Of a DNA stretch of 24,372 nt, positions 14,372 to 22,739 are shown in pieces (position 1 is the stretch's first letter; each line of letters begins with the position of its first letter). Origin of the DNA: UBA3792 sp964426415. GTDB lineage: Bacteria; Bacillota; Clostridia; Christensenellales; CAG-138. The translations under genes and the position numbers were made by a program. The notes beneath the pieces were generated by a model, which saw only the letters and a list, made by a program, of their open reading frames with translations, made no database searches and was not told where the DNA came from. Location of the stretch: positions 1-24,372 of the forward strand of contig CAYRQM010000028.1 of the NCBI GenBank assembly GCA_964426415.1. Reading direction: 5' to 3'.

Positions 14372-16783
14372 ATGGCAAAAACCACACCGCCGACCCCGCC
14401 GCAGGAAACCATCCTGCTTTGCAGCATGGACGAGGTCATGCACAATTCCATGATGCCCTATGCCGAGCACGTCATTTTGGAGCGTGCGCTGCCCCGTGTC
14501 GAGGACGGGCTCAAGCCCGTGCAGCGCCGCATCCTCTATACGATGCTGGAGCTGGGGCTGACGCCCGACAAGCCGCACCGCAAGAGTGCGCGTATCGTCG
14601 GCGACTGCTTGGGCAAGTATCACCCGCACGGCGATTCGTCCGTCTACGACGCCATGGTGCGCATGGCACAGCCCTACAACATGGGCGTTTGTCTGGTGGA
14701 TGGGCACGGCAATTTCGGTTCCGTCGACGGCGATTCCGCCGCCGCCATGCGTTATACCGAGGCGCGCATGACCGACGCCGCCATGCTGCTGCTGCAGGAC
14801 ATCGACAAGGACACCGTGGATTTCACGCTGAATTTCGACGACACCTTAAAGGAACCGGTGCTGCTGCCGGGGCGCTTCCCCAATCTTTTGGTCAACGGCG
14901 CCAACGGCATTGCGGTGGGGCTTGCCACCAACATTCCGCCGCACAATCCCGTCGAAGCCATCGACGCGGTGCTTGCCATGCTGGACAATCCCAAAATCAC
15001 CATCCGCGAGCTGATGCAAATTTTGCCCGCGCCCGATTTTCCAACGGGCGGCTATCTGTTGGCGTCCGACGAGATTGCGCAATCCTACGAAACGGGACGC
15101 GGCAAGCTCACCATGCGGGCGCGCACGCACTTTGAGGACATGAAAAACGGCAAGACCCGCATCGTCGTGGACGAATTCCCCTACGGCATCAACAAAGCGG
15201 CGTGCCTTGAGAAGATTCTGCAAATCACGCAAGAGAAAAAGGCGCTGTTTGCCGCCGTTTCCGACATCCGCGACGAATCCGACCGCACGGGCATCCGTGC
15301 CGTCATCGACGTCAAGAAGGACGGCGACCCCGAACGGCTGCTGCAGCTGCTGTTCAAGTATTCCGATCTGCAATGCACGTTTGGCGCGAACTACGTCGCC
15401 ATCGCCAACGGCAGACCGCAGCAGCTCAACCTCAAGCAAATCATCGGGCATTACATCCGACACCAGCGCGAGGTGGTGACGCGGCGCACCCAGACCGAGC
15501 TGGAAATCGCCAAAAAGCGCGGCCACATCTTGGAAGGGCTGATGGTGGCGGTCAACAATCTCGATCGCGTGATCAAGCTGATTCGCGCCAGCAAATCGCC
15601 CAAGGAAGCGCGGGATCGCCTGATGCAAACGTTCGGGCTCAGCGAAATCCAAGCGCAGGCCATCCTGGATCTGCGTCTGCAAAAGCTGACGAATTTAGAG
15701 CTTTTGGCAATCGAGCGCGAGTACAAAGAGATTACGCGGCGCATCGCCGAGCTGGAAGCGATTTTGGCAAGCGACGCGAAGCTGGTCAAGGTGCTGCGCA
15801 AGGAGCTGCTGTCGGTGCGGGACACGTTTGACGGCAAACGCAAGACGCAAATCATCGCAGCCGACGCCGTGGCAGACGTTCCCATCGAAGCCGAAGCCGC
15901 GCTTGTCGAGGACGTCACCGTCGTCGTCTGTGCCGATCTCAAGATTCGCAAATGCCCCACACGGCTGTTCAACGTCAGCCAAATCAGCGCCGACAAGCCG
16001 CAATTCCTTGTGACGTGCAAGAGCAACGAGATTGTGCGGCTGTTTACCGACAAGGGCTTTTTGCTCAATTTGAAGGCAAGCGACATCCCCGAAACCAAGC
16101 CGACGACGCGTGCGGCAAACTTGGTCAGCCTGCTCGAATTGGAAAAGGGCGAAACCATCATCGCCGCGTACCCCGACACGGTGGAGGGCAGCATGCTGCT
16201 GTTCACCAAAAACGGCATGGTCAAGCGCACCGCGACCGCCGATTTCCGCGTGCGCGGTAAGCGCATTGCCGCCATCGGGCTCAAGGAAAAGGACGCGCTG
16301 CTTCGCGTGTTGCCTGCCGATGCGCGCAGCATTTTGCTGGTGACCGAGCAAGGCATGAGCATCCGCTTCGCGGCGGACAGCGTGCCCGAAACGGGGCGTG
16401 CCGCAAGCGGCGTGTTGGGCGTCAAGCTCGAGCCCAAAGACCAAGTGCTGTTTGCCGAGCAGGTGGACGACGAGGGCGAGCTCATCACCATTTCCGACCG
16501 CGGGTTTGGCAAGCGCAGCTTCCTGTTCGACTACGAGGTGCAGGGCAGAAACGGCAAGGGCGTCAAGACCTTCGACTTCAAAAAGAACGGCACCAACGGC
16601 ACGCGCTTGGCGTATGTCGGCGTGGTGACCGAGCCGTTTTCGCTGCTGGTTTTGCAGCGCCACGGCACAAGCACGCCGCTGCAAACCGAGCAGATTCCCA
16701 TTGCGTCCAAGGCAAGCAAGGGCGAAATGCTGCTGGCGGTGGTGTTGGACGACGACGTGATCGGCGCGTACCCTGCGCCGTAA
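14372..16783 (+). CDS. parC: Type IIA DNA topoisomerase subunit A, probably topoisomerase IV ParC
   Basis: DNA breakage-reunion subunit; with the preceding protein it decatenates or supercoils DNA. In 803 residues the winged-helix region contains PRVEDGLKPVQRRILYTM, GKYHPHGDSSVYD (81-93) and AMRYTEARM with catalytic Tyr128. The drug-contact positions Ser89 and Asp93 are the unmutated types. NPKITIRELMQ, a coiled coil and the dimer gate follow, then a beta-pinwheel from about 514. The QRRGGKG-type GyrA box expected at its start is missing, the main reason for calling ParC over GyrA, although the N-terminal half is otherwise very GyrA-like. It starts 3 nt after parE with AAGGA upstream. Confidence 0.68.
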   Translation: MAKTTPPTPPQETILLCSMDEVMHNSMMPYAEHVILERALPRVEDGLKPVQRRILYTMLELGLTPDKPHRKSARIVGDCLGKYHPHGDSSVYDAMVRMAQPYNMGVCLVDGHGNFGSVDGDSAAAMRYTEARMTDAAMLLLQDIDKDTVDFTLNFDDTLKEPVLLPGRFPNLLVNGANGIAVGLATNIPPHNPVEAIDAVLAMLDNPKITIRELMQILPAPDFPTGGYLLASDEIAQSYETGRGKLTMRARTHFEDMKNGKTRIVVDEFPYGINKAACLEKILQITQEKKALFAAVSDIRDESDRTGIRAVIDVKKDGDPERLLQLLFKYSDLQCTFGANYVAIANGRPQQLNLKQIIGHYIRHQREVVTRRTQTELEIAKKRGHILEGLMVAVNNLDRVIKLIRASKSPKEARDRLMQTFGLSEIQAQAILDLRLQKLTNLELLAIEREYKEITRRIAELEAILASDAKLVKVLRKELLSVRDTFDGKRKTQIIAADAVADVPIEAEAALVEDVTVVVCADLKIRKCPTRLFNVSQISADKPQFLVTCKSNEIVRLFTDKGFLLNLKASDIPETKPTTRAANLVSLLELEKGETIIAAYPDTVEGSMLLFTKNGMVKRTATADFRVRGKRIAAIGLKEKDALLRVLPADARSILLVTEQGMSIRFAADSVPETGRAASGVLGVKLEPKDQVLFAEQVDDEGELITISDRGFGKRSFLFDYEVQGRNGKGVKTFDFKKNGTNGTRLAYVGVVTEPFSLLVLQRHGTSTPLQTEQIPIASKASKGEMLLAVVLDDDVIGAYPAP

Positions 16784-16810
16784 TCGAATCGCCCCGTTCC
16801 ATGCTTCTTC

Positions 16811-16836
16811 GCGCTCCGAAAAGGGGCGCTTTTTTT
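16811..16836 (+). terminator. Rho-independent terminator after parC
   Basis: A 7-bp stem (GCGCTCC 16811-16817 with GGGGCGC 16823-16829, one G-T pair), loop GAAAA, then seven T. It lies 28 bp beyond the parC stop and ends the parE-parC transcript before the citrate lyase promoter. Confidence 0.92.
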
Positions 16837-16913
16837 GCGGGACGCCGCACGCGCCGTGTTGTCGAATATATCTTTTTGACAGGTGGGAAAGCCCTACCGT
16901 TTTGGTGACGACG

Positions 16914-16922
16914 TGCTATAAT
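16914..16922 (+). promoter_or_regulatory. Extended -10 promoter of the citrate lyase operon
   Basis: TGCTATAAT: a perfect -10 hexamer (16917-16922) with TGn in front, 27 bp ahead of the citD ATG. No good -35 is found at 16-18 bp; a TTGACA at 16876-16881 is 35 bp upstream, too far for one promoter. A weak inverted repeat (GGTGGG at 16883-16888 with CCTACC at 16893-16898) lies just upstream and could be a regulator site, but it is short and includes a G-T pair. Confidence 0.65.
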
Positions 16923-16949
16923 GAGGGTAGCATTTTTGAGGAGGTTTCT

Positions 16950-17246
16950 ATGCAACTGATCAAGATGGGCGTCGCGGGCACCATGGAGTCCAGCGACATC
17001 ATGATTCGTATCGAGCCGCAGGATGCGGGCGGGCTGGACATTCAGCTCACCAGCAGCGTGATGCAGCAGTTCGGAAAACAAATCGAAAAAGTCATTCGTG
17101 ACACGGCAGCCGAGTTGGGCGTAACGAACGCCGCCATCGTGGCGGTGGACAAGGGCGCGCTGGATTGCACCGTGCGTGCCCGCACCATGGCAGCCGTCTA
17201 TCGTGCCGCCGCATCCACGGCGTATGTTTGGGGGACAAAATCATGA
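16950..17246 (+). CDS. citD: Citrate lyase acyl carrier protein (gamma subunit) CitD
   Basis: Small carrier subunit that holds the 2'-(5''-phosphoribosyl)-3'-dephospho-CoA prosthetic group; the acetyl thioester on it is exchanged for citrate during cleavage. The 98 residues match the family length. The segment VAGTMESSDIMIRI contains Ser14, the attachment residue by position, followed by QLTSSVMQQFGKQIEKVI and the C-terminal DKGALDCTVRAR. The start at ATG 16950 has GAGGAGG 5 nt upstream. Its stop overlaps the citE start by ATGA. It is the first gene of the operon, whereas in several well-known cit operons citC precedes citD. Confidence 0.96.
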   Translation: MQLIKMGVAGTMESSDIMIRIEPQDAGGLDIQLTSSVMQQFGKQIEKVIRDTAAELGVTNAAIVAVDKGALDCTVRARTMAAVYRAAASTAYVWGTKS

Positions 17247-18130
17247 AGCAATTACGACGCAGTATGCTGTTCGTGCCGGGCAACAATCCGGGAATGATTC
17301 GGGACGCGCACATCTACGGGTCGGACTCCATCATGTTCGACTTGGAGGATTCCGTCGCCATGACCGAAAAGGACGCGGCGCGCTTCTTGGTGTATCAAGC
17401 GCTCACTTCGCTCCGCTACGGCAAAAAAGAGCTGGTCGTGCGCATCAACGATCTTTCGACCGGACTTGGCATTGCCGACTTGGAAGCGATTGTGCGGGCG
17501 CGGCCCAACGTGATTCGTCTGCCCAAGACCGAAACGGCGCAGGACGTCATCGACTGCGAGCGCGAGATTGCGCGCATCGAGCAGCAAGCGGGCATTCCCG
17601 TTGGGACGACGGGCATGATGGCAGCCATCGAAAGTGCGCGTGGCGTGCTGAACGCCTATGACATCGCCACCTCGTCCAAGCGTCTCATCGGCATTGCGCT
17701 CGGCGCGGAGGATTACGTCACCGACCTCAAGACCACCCGCAGCGACGGCACCGAGCTGTTCTTTGCACGGTGCATGATCCTCAATGCGGCACGGGCGGCG
17801 GGCATCGACGCCATCGACACGGTCTATTCCGACATCAATAATGAAGAAGGCTTCTTAAAGGAAGTCGAGCTGATCAAAAAGCTGGGGTTCGACGGCAAGA
17901 GCGTCATCAACCCGCGGCAAATCGCGCCGCTGCATCGGGCGTTCATGCCCAGCGAGAAGGATCTTGCCAAAGCGCACGCCATCATGGACGCCATCGCCGA
18001 GGCGCAAGCGCGCGGCAGCGGCGTCGCCAGCCTGAAGGGCAAGATGATTGACAAGCCTGTCGTCATCCGAGCGGAGCGGCTCATCGAGCTTGCCGAGCTG
18101 TCCAATACGATTTCCGTTGAGGAGGTGTAA
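17243..18130 (+). CDS. citE: Citrate lyase beta subunit CitE (citryl-ACP lyase)
   Basis: Cleaves the citryl thioester on CitD into oxaloacetate and acetyl-ACP in a Mg-dependent reaction, and belongs to the HpcH/HpaI-like aldolase fold. The 295 residues begin LRRSMLFVPGNNPGMI, followed by IMFDLEDSVAM (30-40), VRIND, IRLPKTE, AAIESARGVLNA with the metal-binding Glu130, and LGAEDYVTDL with Asp157. Length and motifs match CitE of fermenting bacteria rather than the larger stand-alone CitE-like malyl-CoA proteins. The 4-nt overlap with citD and 2-nt gap to citF indicate co-translation; the ribosome binding site of citF lies inside the end of this gene. Confidence 0.96.
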   Translation: MKQLRRSMLFVPGNNPGMIRDAHIYGSDSIMFDLEDSVAMTEKDAARFLVYQALTSLRYGKKELVVRINDLSTGLGIADLEAIVRARPNVIRLPKTETAQDVIDCEREIARIEQQAGIPVGTTGMMAAIESARGVLNAYDIATSSKRLIGIALGAEDYVTDLKTTRSDGTELFFARCMILNAARAAGIDAIDTVYSDINNEEGFLKEVELIKKLGFDGKSVINPRQIAPLHRAFMPSEKDLAKAHAIMDAIAEAQARGSGVASLKGKMIDKPVVIRAERLIELAELSNTISVEEV

Positions 18131-18132
18131 CC

Positions 18133-19668
18133 ATGGACGCAAAGACAATCAACGCCATTCCCCATATCGACCATGACGCCGCCATGCACGGCGCTTACCA
18201 AAATGCACAGCCCAAAAAGACCGAAACCTTTTTGGAGCGGATGCACAACCGCAACAAAGTCGTCGCCTCAATCGAAGAGGCGATTCGCCTGTCGGGGCTT
18301 TCCGACGGCATGACGATCTCCTTCCACCACCATTTCCGCAACGGCGACTACATCATCAATATGGTGCTGGACGTCATCGCCCAAATGGGCATCAAAAACC
18401 TTAAGGTCGCCGCCAGCTCCCTCACCGACGTCCATGCGCCCCTCATCGAGCACATCAAAAACGGCGTCGTCACCCACATCGAAACCAGCGGCTGCCGCGG
18501 CGAGCTTGCCAACGCCATCTCCAACGGGCTGATGGAAGCGCCCATCGTGTTCCGTTCGCATGGCGGACGTGCCGCCGCAATCATGAGCGGCGACCTGCAC
18601 ATCGACGTGGCGTTCTTGGGCGCGCCGTCGTGCGACCCGTACGGCAACGCCAACGGGTACAGCCGGGAGCCGGACGCAACGACCATCTGCGGTTCCTTGG
18701 GCTATGCACGGTTGGACGCCAAGTGTGCCGACAAGACCATCGTCCTCACCGACCACATCGTCGCCTATCCCAACGCGCCGTTCGCCATTCCCGAAGCCGA
18801 CGTGGACTACATCGTCCGGGTGCCCGAAATCGGCGACCCGCAGGGCATTATGAGCGGCTCCACCCGCTACACAAAGAATCCCAAAGAGCTGCTGATTGCA
18901 AAGGTTGCCGCCGACGCCATCGAAGCAAGCGGCTACTTCTACGACGGGTTTTCCATGCAGATGGGCAGCGGCGGCGCATCCCTTGCCACCGCACGGTTCA
19001 TCCGCGACAAGATGCTCACGAAGGGCTATCACTGTCGGTTCGCGCTGGGCGGCATCACGGGTCAAATCGTCGAAATGCACGAAGAAGGTCTGATCGACCG
19101 CATCTTGGACGTGCAATCCTTCGATCTGGTGGCGGCGCAGTCGCTGCGTGACAACCGCTTCCATCAACAAATCGACGCCTCGTTCTACGCCAGCTACCTC
19201 AACAGCGGCGCGGCGGTCAACGAGCTGGATTTCGTCGTGCTGTCCGCACTGGAAATCGACACCGATTTCAACGTCAACGTGCTGACGGGTTCCGACGGCG
19301 TGATTCGCGGCGCCATCGGCGGCCATCCCGACACCGCAGAGGGCGCAAGCCTGTCCGTGGTGGTGGCGCCCCTCACCCGCGGCCGCATTCCCACCATCGT
19401 CCAAAAGGTCAATACGGTGGTCACGCCGGGCGCGGTCGTGGACGTGGTCGTCACCGACCAAGGCGTTGCGGTCAACCCCAACCGTCCCGAAGTGCGGGAT
19501 CGGCTGATTGCGGCAGGGCTGCCCGTCACCACCATCGAAAAGCTGCAAAGCCGTGCCGCCCACATCGTCGGCACGCCCGATCCCATCCAATACACCGATC
19601 GTGTCGTCGGCGTGGTGCTGTACCGCGACAACACGGTCTTGGACGTCATTCACCAAGTACAGGCATGA
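18133..19668 (+). CDS. citF: Citrate lyase alpha subunit CitF (acetyl-ACP:citrate ACP-transferase)
   Basis: Exchanges the acetyl group on holo-CitD for citrate, forming citryl-ACP and free acetate; it acts in the cytoplasmic citrate lyase complex. The 511 residues are normal for CitF. Conserved stretches include GMTISFHHHFRNGDY (58-72), ETSGCRGELANAIS, VFRSHGGRAAAI, FLGAPSCDPYGNANG, MGSGGASLATARF and VLTGSDGVIRGAIGGHPDTA. The start at ATG 18133 is preceded by GAGGAGGTG. The stop overlaps the citC start by ATGA. No truncation or frame disruption is seen. Confidence 0.97.
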   Translation: MDAKTINAIPHIDHDAAMHGAYQNAQPKKTETFLERMHNRNKVVASIEEAIRLSGLSDGMTISFHHHFRNGDYIINMVLDVIAQMGIKNLKVAASSLTDVHAPLIEHIKNGVVTHIETSGCRGELANAISNGLMEAPIVFRSHGGRAAAIMSGDLHIDVAFLGAPSCDPYGNANGYSREPDATTICGSLGYARLDAKCADKTIVLTDHIVAYPNAPFAIPEADVDYIVRVPEIGDPQGIMSGSTRYTKNPKELLIAKVAADAIEASGYFYDGFSMQMGSGGASLATARFIRDKMLTKGYHCRFALGGITGQIVEMHEEGLIDRILDVQSFDLVAAQSLRDNRFHQQIDASFYASYLNSGAAVNELDFVVLSALEIDTDFNVNVLTGSDGVIRGAIGGHPDTAEGASLSVVVAPLTRGRIPTIVQKVNTVVTPGAVVDVVVTDQGVAVNPNRPEVRDRLIAAGLPVTTIEKLQSRAAHIVGTPDPIQYTDRVVGVVLYRDNTVLDVIHQVQA

Positions 19669-20636
19669 TGCAAACAATGGAAACAGGCGCAAGGCTTTCC
19701 CCCTCGCGCCTGTCCCAATTTCAGACGCTTTTGCAGCGCTGCGGGCTTGCGGACGAGGGTGACGCAGACTATTTCGTGCTGCTGTTCGACGCGCAGGATA
19801 CGCTCGTCGCGTGCGGCGCGCTGGCAAGGAACGTGCTCAAGCAAATCGCCGTCGCGCCCGAAGCCGAGGGCGAAGGCGCCGCCGCCGCTGTGGTCACGGC
19901 GCTTTTGCAAGAGACCGTTTTGTGCGGCTATCGGCAAGCGTTCCTCTTTACCAAGCCCGAAAAGCGCAAGCAGTTCTGCTCGCTTGGGTTCTCGCCCGTG
20001 GCAAACACCGATTCCATCTGCATGTTGGAGCTGCCCGCCCGCGGCATCGACAGCTTTTTGACCGCGCTGCCCAAGTTTGCGGGCGACAACGGCTGCATCG
20101 TGCTGAACGGCAACCCGCTGACCAACGGGCATCTGCGGCTCATTCGGCACGCGGCGTCGCGCTGTGCGCACCTGTACCTGTTTGTGCTGCGGGAGGAGAA
20201 CGCCCTGTTCGACGCGGCGACGCGGCTGCGCTTTGCGCAGGAGAACACGCGGGACTTGCCCAACGTCAGCGTCCATTCCTCCGATTCGTACTTGGTTTCC
20301 CGCGCCACATTTCCCGCATATTTCCTCAAATCCGAGCGCAAGATTGCCGCAAAGGACGATTTGGATCTTGCCCTCTTTACGCAGCGCATCGCGCCCGCGC
20401 TTTCCATTCGCACCCGCTTTGTGGGCAGCGAACCGTTCGACCCTGCCACCGCCGCCTACAATCGCCGCATGATGGCGCTGCTGCCCCCGGCGGGAATTGC
20501 GGTCGAGGAACTGCCGCGCACCGACGGCGTCAGCGCATCCGCCGTGCGCAATCTTCTGAAAGCGGGCCGCGTGCAAGACGTTGCGCCGCTGGTGCCGCCC
20601 TCCGTCTATGCCTACTGTATCGATCACTTTAGCTGA
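19665..20636 (+). CDS. citC: [Citrate (pro-3S)-lyase] ligase CitC
   Basis: Activates deacetylated citrate lyase by ATP-dependent acetylation of the thiol of the CitD prosthetic group. The 323 residues have an N-terminal acetyltransferase-like domain (about 12-125) and a C-terminal nucleotidyltransferase domain with NGNPLTNGH (148-156), VGSEPFDPATAAYN (253-266) and VSASAVRNLLKAG (289-301). In relatives the first motif is usually N-P-F-T-x-G-H, so Phe to Leu is a mild change; the Gly-His pair is kept. Its position after citF rather than ahead of citD is a less usual order. It overlaps citF by 4 nt; a second ATG one codon downstream could be the true start. Confidence 0.93.
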   Translation: MMQTMETGARLSPSRLSQFQTLLQRCGLADEGDADYFVLLFDAQDTLVACGALARNVLKQIAVAPEAEGEGAAAAVVTALLQETVLCGYRQAFLFTKPEKRKQFCSLGFSPVANTDSICMLELPARGIDSFLTALPKFAGDNGCIVLNGNPLTNGHLRLIRHAASRCAHLYLFVLREENALFDAATRLRFAQENTRDLPNVSVHSSDSYLVSRATFPAYFLKSERKIAAKDDLDLALFTQRIAPALSIRTRFVGSEPFDPATAAYNRRMMALLPPAGIAVEELPRTDGVSASAVRNLLKAGRVQDVAPLVPPSVYAYCIDHFS

Positions 20637-21852
20637 AATACTGACCGCACGAGAACAGCGGCAAGCCAAGCAGACGGCACTGCTTGGGCGTTTTTCGCAT
20701 CCGCTGCTGTGCGCGACCATGAATATGGCAGGAGCGCAAAAGGACGCGCCCGCGCTGCGCTTGGCGTTTGCCCACGCGTGGGAACGACTGCACCAAACGC
20801 TGCAAGCGCCGTTGTACCAAGAAATCGAGCTGCTTCCCACGGGCGCGGTTGGCTGGGCGGTGTACGATTTGCCTGCCGAAACGGTCAAGGCGGCGGCACA
20901 AGCCATCGAGGACGAACCGCCGTTGGGGCGGCTGTACGACTTGGACGTGTTGGACGCGACGGGCGCAAAGTGTGCGCGCCCCGTGCAGCGTCCGTGCATC
21001 GTGTGCGGCAAAGCGGGCGCCGCGTGCGCAAGAAGCCGCGCCCACGGCTTGGATGCGGTGACGGACGCGATGCGGCAACGGCTGCGGGCGGGATGTGCCG
21101 ACCTTTTGGCAGAGCGCGCCACCGATGCGCTGCTGCGGGAAGTCCATGTGACGCCCAAGGCAGGCTTGGTGGACGAAGCCAACAACGGCGCCCACCGCGA
21201 TATGCACGTTCCGCTGTTCGAAGCCAGTGCGTACGCGCTGCAGCCCTACTTTGCGCAATGCGTCAGGGTGGGCAGCGACCGCGAAGCGCTCCGCACCATC
21301 GGCAAGCGGGCGGAAGCTGCCATGCTGCAGGTCACGGGCGGCGTCAACACCCATCGCGGCGCAATCTACTGCTTTGGGCTGACGTTGGGCGCGTTGGGCG
21401 CATCGCTGTTTTCGGACGATTTTCCTGTCGCCCTTGCCGCGCTCACCCAAAACGAGCTTGCCGCAGCCGATTCGTCCCACGGGGGACAGGCGTTTTTGCG
21501 CTACGGCGCAGGCGGCGCACGGGCGGAGGCGCAAAGCGGATTTGTGCACGCCCGCATGGCGGCAAAGCGGCTCGATGCCGAAACGCCCTCCGATGTGCTG
21601 CTGTGGCTCATGTCACAAGTGACCGACACGAACGTGCTGTACCGCACGGGGGAGGAGGGTGCGTCGTTTTTACGGGAGCAGGCGCGGCAAATCTTGCGCT
21701 TGCCCGCATCCGCCCGACCCGCAGCCCATGCTGCGCTGGACGCGGCGTGCATCGCCCGCGGCATCTCGGCAGGCGGGTGCGCCGATCTGTTGGCGTTGGC
21801 GCTGTTTTTGCATGATCTGTCTGTTCCGCTGGCGCTTTGGCAAGAATTGTGA
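20608..21852 (+). CDS. citXG: Bifunctional CitX-CitG fusion (prosthetic group synthase and transferase)
   Basis: The N-terminal CitX part (about 1-160) transfers the prosthetic group precursor to apo-CitD; its hallmarks are PLGRLYDLDVLD (105-116) and RPCIVCGKAGAACARSRAH (128-146). The C-terminal CitG part (about 165-414) makes triphosphoribosyl-dephospho-CoA from ATP and dephospho-CoA; its hallmarks are VTPKAGLVDEANNGAHRDM (181-199) and GGVNTHRGAIYCFG (244-257). Such CitXG fusions are known in other bacteria. The ATG at 20608 lies inside the end of citC (29-nt overlap) and has no clear ribosome binding site, so translation probably depends on coupling to citC. The length is 414 residues with this start. 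It completes the set of enzyme and maturation genes in the operon. Confidence 0.93.
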   Translation: MPTVSITLAEILTAREQRQAKQTALLGRFSHPLLCATMNMAGAQKDAPALRLAFAHAWERLHQTLQAPLYQEIELLPTGAVGWAVYDLPAETVKAAAQAIEDEPPLGRLYDLDVLDATGAKCARPVQRPCIVCGKAGAACARSRAHGLDAVTDAMRQRLRAGCADLLAERATDALLREVHVTPKAGLVDEANNGAHRDMHVPLFEASAYALQPYFAQCVRVGSDREALRTIGKRAEAAMLQVTGGVNTHRGAIYCFGLTLGALGASLFSDDFPVALAALTQNELAAADSSHGGQAFLRYGAGGARAEAQSGFVHARMAAKRLDAETPSDVLLWLMSQVTDTNVLYRTGEEGASFLREQARQILRLPASARPAAHAALDAACIARGISAGGCADLLALALFLHDLSVPLALWQEL

Positions 21853-21858
21853 TACAAT
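21850..21858 (+). promoter_or_regulatory. Extended -10 promoter ahead of the short-chain dehydrogenase
   Basis: TGATACAAT: -10 hexamer TACAAT (21853-21858, five of six) with TGn in front, overlapping the citXG stop codon. No clear -35 is seen. No terminator separates citXG from the next gene, so read-through from the cit operon is also possible. Confidence 0.5.
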
Positions 21859-21884
21859 ACGCGTGCCAAAACGGAGGACACAGA

Positions 21885-22649
21885 ATGAAAATTGCCATCA
21901 TCACAGGCGCGTCCAGCGGCATGGGGCAAGCGTTTGCCCAAGCGTTTGACAAAGCGGAATCGTTTGACGAGGTTTGGCTGATTGCGCGGCGGGCAGAGCG
22001 CCTGACGGCATTTGCCGCGACGCTGCGTGCCAAGGCGCGGGTCATCCCGTTGGATTTGACCCAAAAAGAGAGCTTCGACACGGTGCGCACACTGTTGGAA
22101 ACGATCAAGCCAAGCGTCTCGCTGCTGGTGAACGGCGCGGGAAGCGGCGTTTTTGCCGCGTTTTCAACGCCGTCGCTTGCGACGTATCACGACATGATTG
22201 CGCTGAACGACGACGCCTTGGTCGCCTTGACGTATCTCGCGCTGCCCTACCTCCCAACGGACGGCAGAATCCTCAACATCTGCTCGTTCGCCGCGCTGGA
22301 GCCCGCGCCGTACTGCGCCATCTATGCGGCAAGCAAGTCGTTCGCACTCAGCTTCACCCGCGCACTGGGCGGCGAGCTGCGCCACACGGGACGCAAGGTG
22401 CTGGCAATCTGCCCGTTTTGGACGCGCACCGAATTTTTCGACCACGCCGTCATCGACGACACCATCCAATATTACAGCCGCTTTTTGACGCCCGCGCAGG
22501 TGGTAGACCGCGCCATGAAGGACTTGCGGCGCGGCAAGGATATTTCCATCGCGGGCGCGCACAACCGCATGGAAGCGTTTTTCGTCAAGCATCTGCCCCA
22601 TACGCTCGTCATGCGCATTTGGTGCAAGCAGCAGCACAAGCCCTACTAA
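21885..22649 (+). CDS. Short-chain dehydrogenase/reductase
   Basis: NAD(P)-dependent oxidoreductase of the classical SDR family; the substrate cannot be told from sequence. The 254 residues have the cofactor loop TGASSGMG (7-14), VNGAG (82-86, in place of the usual NNAG) and the catalytic set Ser134, Tyr147 and Lys151 (YAASK). LIARRAERL (32-40), after the second strand, lacks an acidic residue and has two arginines, which favours NADPH. The start at ATG 21885 has GGAGG 8 nt upstream. The C-terminal region (RRGKDISIAG, then a basic end) resembles SDRs annotated as acting on lipids or small carbonyls, but that is only a hint. It is not an obvious part of citrate metabolism. Confidence 0.9.
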   Translation: MKIAIITGASSGMGQAFAQAFDKAESFDEVWLIARRAERLTAFAATLRAKARVIPLDLTQKESFDTVRTLLETIKPSVSLLVNGAGSGVFAAFSTPSLATYHDMIALNDDALVALTYLALPYLPTDGRILNICSFAALEPAPYCAIYAASKSFALSFTRALGGELRHTGRKVLAICPFWTRTEFFDHAVIDDTIQYYSRFLTPAQVVDRAMKDLRRGKDISIAGAHNRMEAFFVKHLPHTLVMRIWCKQQHKPY

Positions 22650-22669
22650 AAATCATGAAAGCATAAAAA

Positions 22670-22694
22670 CGGCAAGGCGATTTCTGCCTTGCCG
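22670..22694. terminator. Bidirectional terminator between convergent units
   Basis: A perfect 9-bp stem (CGGCAAGGC 22670-22678 with GCCTTGCCG 22686-22694) and a 7-nt loop. On the minus strand it is followed by TTTTT; on the plus strand by a weaker CTTTGCGTTT. It lies 20 bp beyond the dehydrogenase stop and 45 bp beyond the end of the minus-strand unit at 22740, so it can serve both. Confidence 0.85.
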
Positions 22695-22739
22695 CTTTGC
22701 GTTTGGTGTTTGGTTTTTCGAAAGGATGCGCCTTGTTCG

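Noticed and set aside
12278..14707. 809-codon minus-strand open frame opposite parE
   Set aside because: It is a shadow of a well-supported gene, with the same low-information composition, and runs through the parE promoter.
18268..21185. Two overlapping minus-strand frames of more than 500 codons opposite citF, citC and citXG
   Set aside because: They are antisense to genes with complete family motifs, so they are a product of high GC at third codon positions.
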